A stretch of DNA of 64,000 bases from Terasakiella sp033100395 (lineage in GTDB: Bacteria > Pseudomonadota > Alphaproteobacteria > Rhodospirillales > Terasakiellaceae): assembly GCF_033100395.1 (NCBI RefSeq), contig NZ_JAWLVJ010000010.1:88391-152390 (forward strand), given 5' to 3'. Position 1 is the stretch's first letter; the number at the start of each line of letters is the position of its first letter. Below are positions 62,427 through 64,000 of the stretch, one piece after another. The notes under the pieces are model-generated. The model searched no databases and had not been told where the DNA came from. It saw nothing but the letters and a program-made list of their open reading frames with translations. The position numbers and the translations under genes were made by a program.

Positions 62427-62789
62427 ATGACTCCTTTTGGCGAAAAAGTCCGTGAATTACGCAAATCCCGCGGCATCACGATGAAACAGATGGCGAAAGA
62501 CCTGGAAGTGTCTTCGGCCTATTTGTCTGCGCTGGAACATGGCAAGCGCGGCAAGCCCGGCCCCGGGTTTGTGATGCAGGTGGCAGGCTATTTCCATCTG
62601 ATCTGGGATGATGCAGAAGAATTGAAAGACCTGGCAGCCCTATCGCACCCGCGCATCGTGGTGGATACGGTGGATAAATCCGCCAATGCGACGCTTCTCG
62701 CCAACCTGTTGTCGCGCCGGATCAACCGCCTGGACGAAGAAACCATCTCTGATTTGATTGCGCGTATTGAAGAAACCATTCCAGGGTAA
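62427..62789 (+). CDS. XRE-family helix-turn-helix regulator
   Basis: 120 residues. The DNA-binding domain is 'MKQMAKDLEVSSAYLSALEHGK' in outline (about 18-39), with a short C-terminal helical part that contains 'LLANLLSRRINRLDEETI'. XRE-type, single domain, target unknown. It follows smr by 84 bp, which is the usual neighbour in this class. Confidence 0.88.
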   Translation: MTPFGEKVRELRKSRGITMKQMAKDLEVSSAYLSALEHGKRGKPGPGFVMQVAGYFHLIWDDAEELKDLAALSHPRIVVDTVDKSANATLLANLLSRRINRLDEETISDLIARIEETIPG

Positions 62790-62807
62790 TAAGATAACTC
62801 TCTTTGC

Positions 62808-62867
62808 GTCATTCCGGCGAAGGCCGGAATCTGGTGGACAAAGATTCCGCACCAATGGTGGAATGAC
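62808..62867. repeat. Palindromic intergenic element
   Basis: The outer arms GTCATTCC (62808-62815) and GGAATGAC (62860-62867) are perfect complements. Inside, ATTCCGGC/GCCGGAAT (62811-62830, loop GAAG) forms a hairpin. The unit is the same style as the element at 38081. It lies between the XRE gene and the next gene. Confidence 0.8.
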
Positions 62868-62889
62868 AGAGTTAAGGGAAGGACAAAAA

Positions 62890-63825
62890 ATGAAGCGTTT
62901 GGTTTTGGGTGTGGCGTTGAGCGCCTTGGCATTTTCAGCACAGGCACAGGATAGTCGCTATTCCACCTGGTCTGACCCCAATAAACCCGCCGTTCACTCC
63001 AACCAGCAGATGGAAAAATTGCTGGATGAGCTGAATGTTCTTGTCAAAAAAGCCAGAGACGCACGCGCGGCGGATCCCAATTTCCTGAAAGACCTTGAAG
63101 GTCTGGTTGCGAAGTATGGCGCTGTGTCCGTGTCAACAGCTGTGCAAAGCCTGATTTTTAAAGATGATTTCAGTGACGGGGATTATACCCGCAATCCAAT
63201 CTGGAAAGTCGCAAGTGGTAAATATTGGGTGGAAGCGGGCTATGGGTTGCGATCCTTTGTGGAAGCAACAGCTGCTGCCGAAACGCAACCACAGCAGCGC
63301 AAATTATCCAAGGAAGAAAAGATTATCGGCGGGATCATCGGGATTCTGGGTGGCAAAATTGAAACGCAGCCCCAACCCCAACAACAGGCCCCGGCAACAA
63401 CCGTGACGCCTGCGACCATTTATACCGCAGAAAAAATCAATAATGCTTTTAAGGTGCGTGTGGATTTATCCAGTTGGAAAACCGGTGGGCAATTTGAATT
63501 CGGCCCTTATCAGGGCAGTAAAATCGATACGGGCTATAAGCTGGTCTATCGTCCGGGCAAAACCCCTGCCCTGCAGCTTTATCGCAACTACACCAGCTCT
63601 TCTAAAGTGGTGGCCAGTGCAAATACGCTTTCTTTGGAAGATCAGAAATATCATGATCTGGTTTGGGAGCGTGACACATCGGGTCAAATGACGGTCACTG
63701 TCGATGGCAAACGCCTGATCCAGACCCGTGATACAGGTTTCCGTGATGATTTTTCCGGCTTCATGATGCGTAACTCTGGTGGTGACTACATCATCAAATC
63801 CATTGAAGTTTCGGGCCGTCGTTAA
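62890..63825 (+). CDS. Secreted protein with concanavalin-like domain, unknown function
   Basis: 311 residues from the ATG at 62890, with AAGGGAAGGA just upstream; an apparent earlier start runs through the palindromic repeat and is rejected. A signal peptide ('KRLVLGVALSALAFSAQA', cut at about 19) leads to a mature protein with a helix (about 35-80), then 'FKDDFSDGDYTRNPIW' and beta strands typical of LamG or DUF1080-like jelly rolls. A Gln/Pro/Thr-rich insert (about 155-180) interrupts the domain. The ligand is unknown. Confidence 0.75.
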   Translation: MKRLVLGVALSALAFSAQAQDSRYSTWSDPNKPAVHSNQQMEKLLDELNVLVKKARDARAADPNFLKDLEGLVAKYGAVSVSTAVQSLIFKDDFSDGDYTRNPIWKVASGKYWVEAGYGLRSFVEATAAAETQPQQRKLSKEEKIIGGIIGILGGKIETQPQPQQQAPATTVTPATIYTAEKINNAFKVRVDLSSWKTGGQFEFGPYQGSKIDTGYKLVYRPGKTPALQLYRNYTSSSKVVASANTLSLEDQKYHDLVWERDTSGQMTVTVDGKRLIQTRDTGFRDDFSGFMMRNSGGDYIIKSIEVSGRR

Positions 63826-63911
63826 TCGGCTTGTTCGGTCGCTTCTGCTTTGGCTGCTTTATTCCGCAAATGCGCTTTATAGCCTTTATGAAGTGTGCGC
63901 ATGACCGTCTG
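63822..63911 (-). pseudogene. 3' remnant of a leftward gene, possibly cut by an insertion sequence
   Basis: The frame reading leftward ends in 'LHKGYKAHLRNKAAKAEATEQAD' and a TAA that shares TTAA with the stop of the neighbour, as in four other convergent pairs in this window. Upstream the frame runs only a few residues into what looks like an insertion-sequence end, with an ATG possible at 63947. So the real gene's body is probably lost or lies beyond. Identity is unknown. Confidence 0.4.
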
Positions 63912-64000
63912 TGGAGTAGCCCCCATTTGGACCGGACACCCTGACATAGCCTAAGGAGGCTTAAGGCTATGCCTTAAGCATATGCTTATGTCTTATGAAA
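63910..64000. mobile_element. Possible left end of an insertion sequence (partial)
   Basis: The start 'TGTGGAGTAGCCCCCATTT' resembles the TG-started, C-rich termini of some IS3-family elements. Inverted repeats CATAGCCT/AGGCTATG (63945-63971) and a perfect palindrome TAAGCATATGCTTA (63975-63988) follow. An ATG at 63988 could start a transposase. Only the edge is visible, so this is tentative. Confidence 0.3.

Noticed and set aside
1..64000. CRISPR arrays, rRNA or tRNA genes, and a full prophage
   Set aside because: No regularly spaced repeats, no rRNA-like conserved runs and no tRNA cloverleaf were found. The only phage-like trace is the C-terminal domain of the 646-residue protein.

Overview
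The window looks like chromosome from a free-living, moderate-GC alphaproteobacterium, probably a marine member of the Rhodospirillales in the broad sense (Terasakiella- or Thalassospira-like). The evidence is gene order and content: parB-parA-rsmG-mnmG-mnmE, rho, hemJ-hemH-hemE, then the DUF299 regulator (ppsR)-maf-aroE-coaE-dnaQ, secB, fxsA, tim44-like and mltA. This is the origin-proximal arrangement of that class. The taxonomic call is an inference from gene order, not from a marker-gene comparison.

Layout. (1) 1-6.7 kb: end of a GNAT protein, then the leftward partition and tRNA-modification cluster parB, parA, rsmG, mnmG, mnmE and a small DUF6489-like gene. (2) 6.8-14.4 kb: an assorted block between mnmE and rho: a DUF255 thioredoxin-like protein, an alkyltransferase, a VOC protein, a pirin, a DUF900 hydrolase, a DUF4197 protein, a potassium channel and a glycosyltransferase. 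(3) 14.4-19.2 kb: rho, a secreted protein and the late haem genes hemJ, hemH and hemE, all leftward except the secreted protein. (4) 19.2-19.65 kb: a gene-free region with DnaA-box-like 9-mers between hemE and ppsR, the position of the Caulobacter origin; I call it the candidate oriC. Five parS palindromes lie at 2.9, 3.0, 5.1, 11.0 and 14.4 kb. (5) 19.6-28.5 kb: ppsR, maf, aroE, coaE, a PEP-mutase-family gene, dnaQ and a FecR protein run rightward; then secB, fxsA, a Tim44-domain protein, mltA and a protein with the COQ4 metal motif.

(6) 28.6-38.7 kb: a PleD-like diguanylate cyclase, a polysaccharide deacetylase, glnD, an HSD10-like dehydrogenase behind a perfect 16-bp palindrome, yraN-BON lipoprotein-SirB1, gshB and a uracil-DNA glycosylase family gene. 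(7) 38.9-44.2 kb: a seven-gene rightward envelope-stress operon: a YbjN/DUF2170-like protein, PspA, a DUF4178 protein, a DUF350 protein, two small membrane or secreted proteins and a membrane-bound polyamine aminopropyltransferase. (8) 44.2-49.1 kb: sirtuin, LMW phosphatase, sensor diguanylate cyclase and adenosine kinase. (9) 49.1-52.7 kb: an accessory-looking island with a 646-residue protein (N-terminal H/NC motifs like a permuted papain-like fold, phage-like C-terminus), a secreted degenerate FGE-like protein and a small membrane protein. (10) 52.7-64.0 kb: typA, a hybrid histidine kinase with a degenerate receiver, an EamA transporter, a glycosyltransferase made of two copies of the same domain, lutABC, smr, an XRE regulator, a secreted protein and, at the edge, a gene remnant that may be cut by an insertion sequence.

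Themes. Much of the window serves replication, partition and housekeeping near the origin. The accessory content sits in blocks inserted into conserved neighbourhoods (mnmE to rho, and mltA to smr). Intergenic palindromic repeats occur at 33.9, 38.1 and 62.8 kb. Five convergent gene pairs share one TTAA tetramer as both stop codons. I saw no tRNA, rRNA or CRISPR array.
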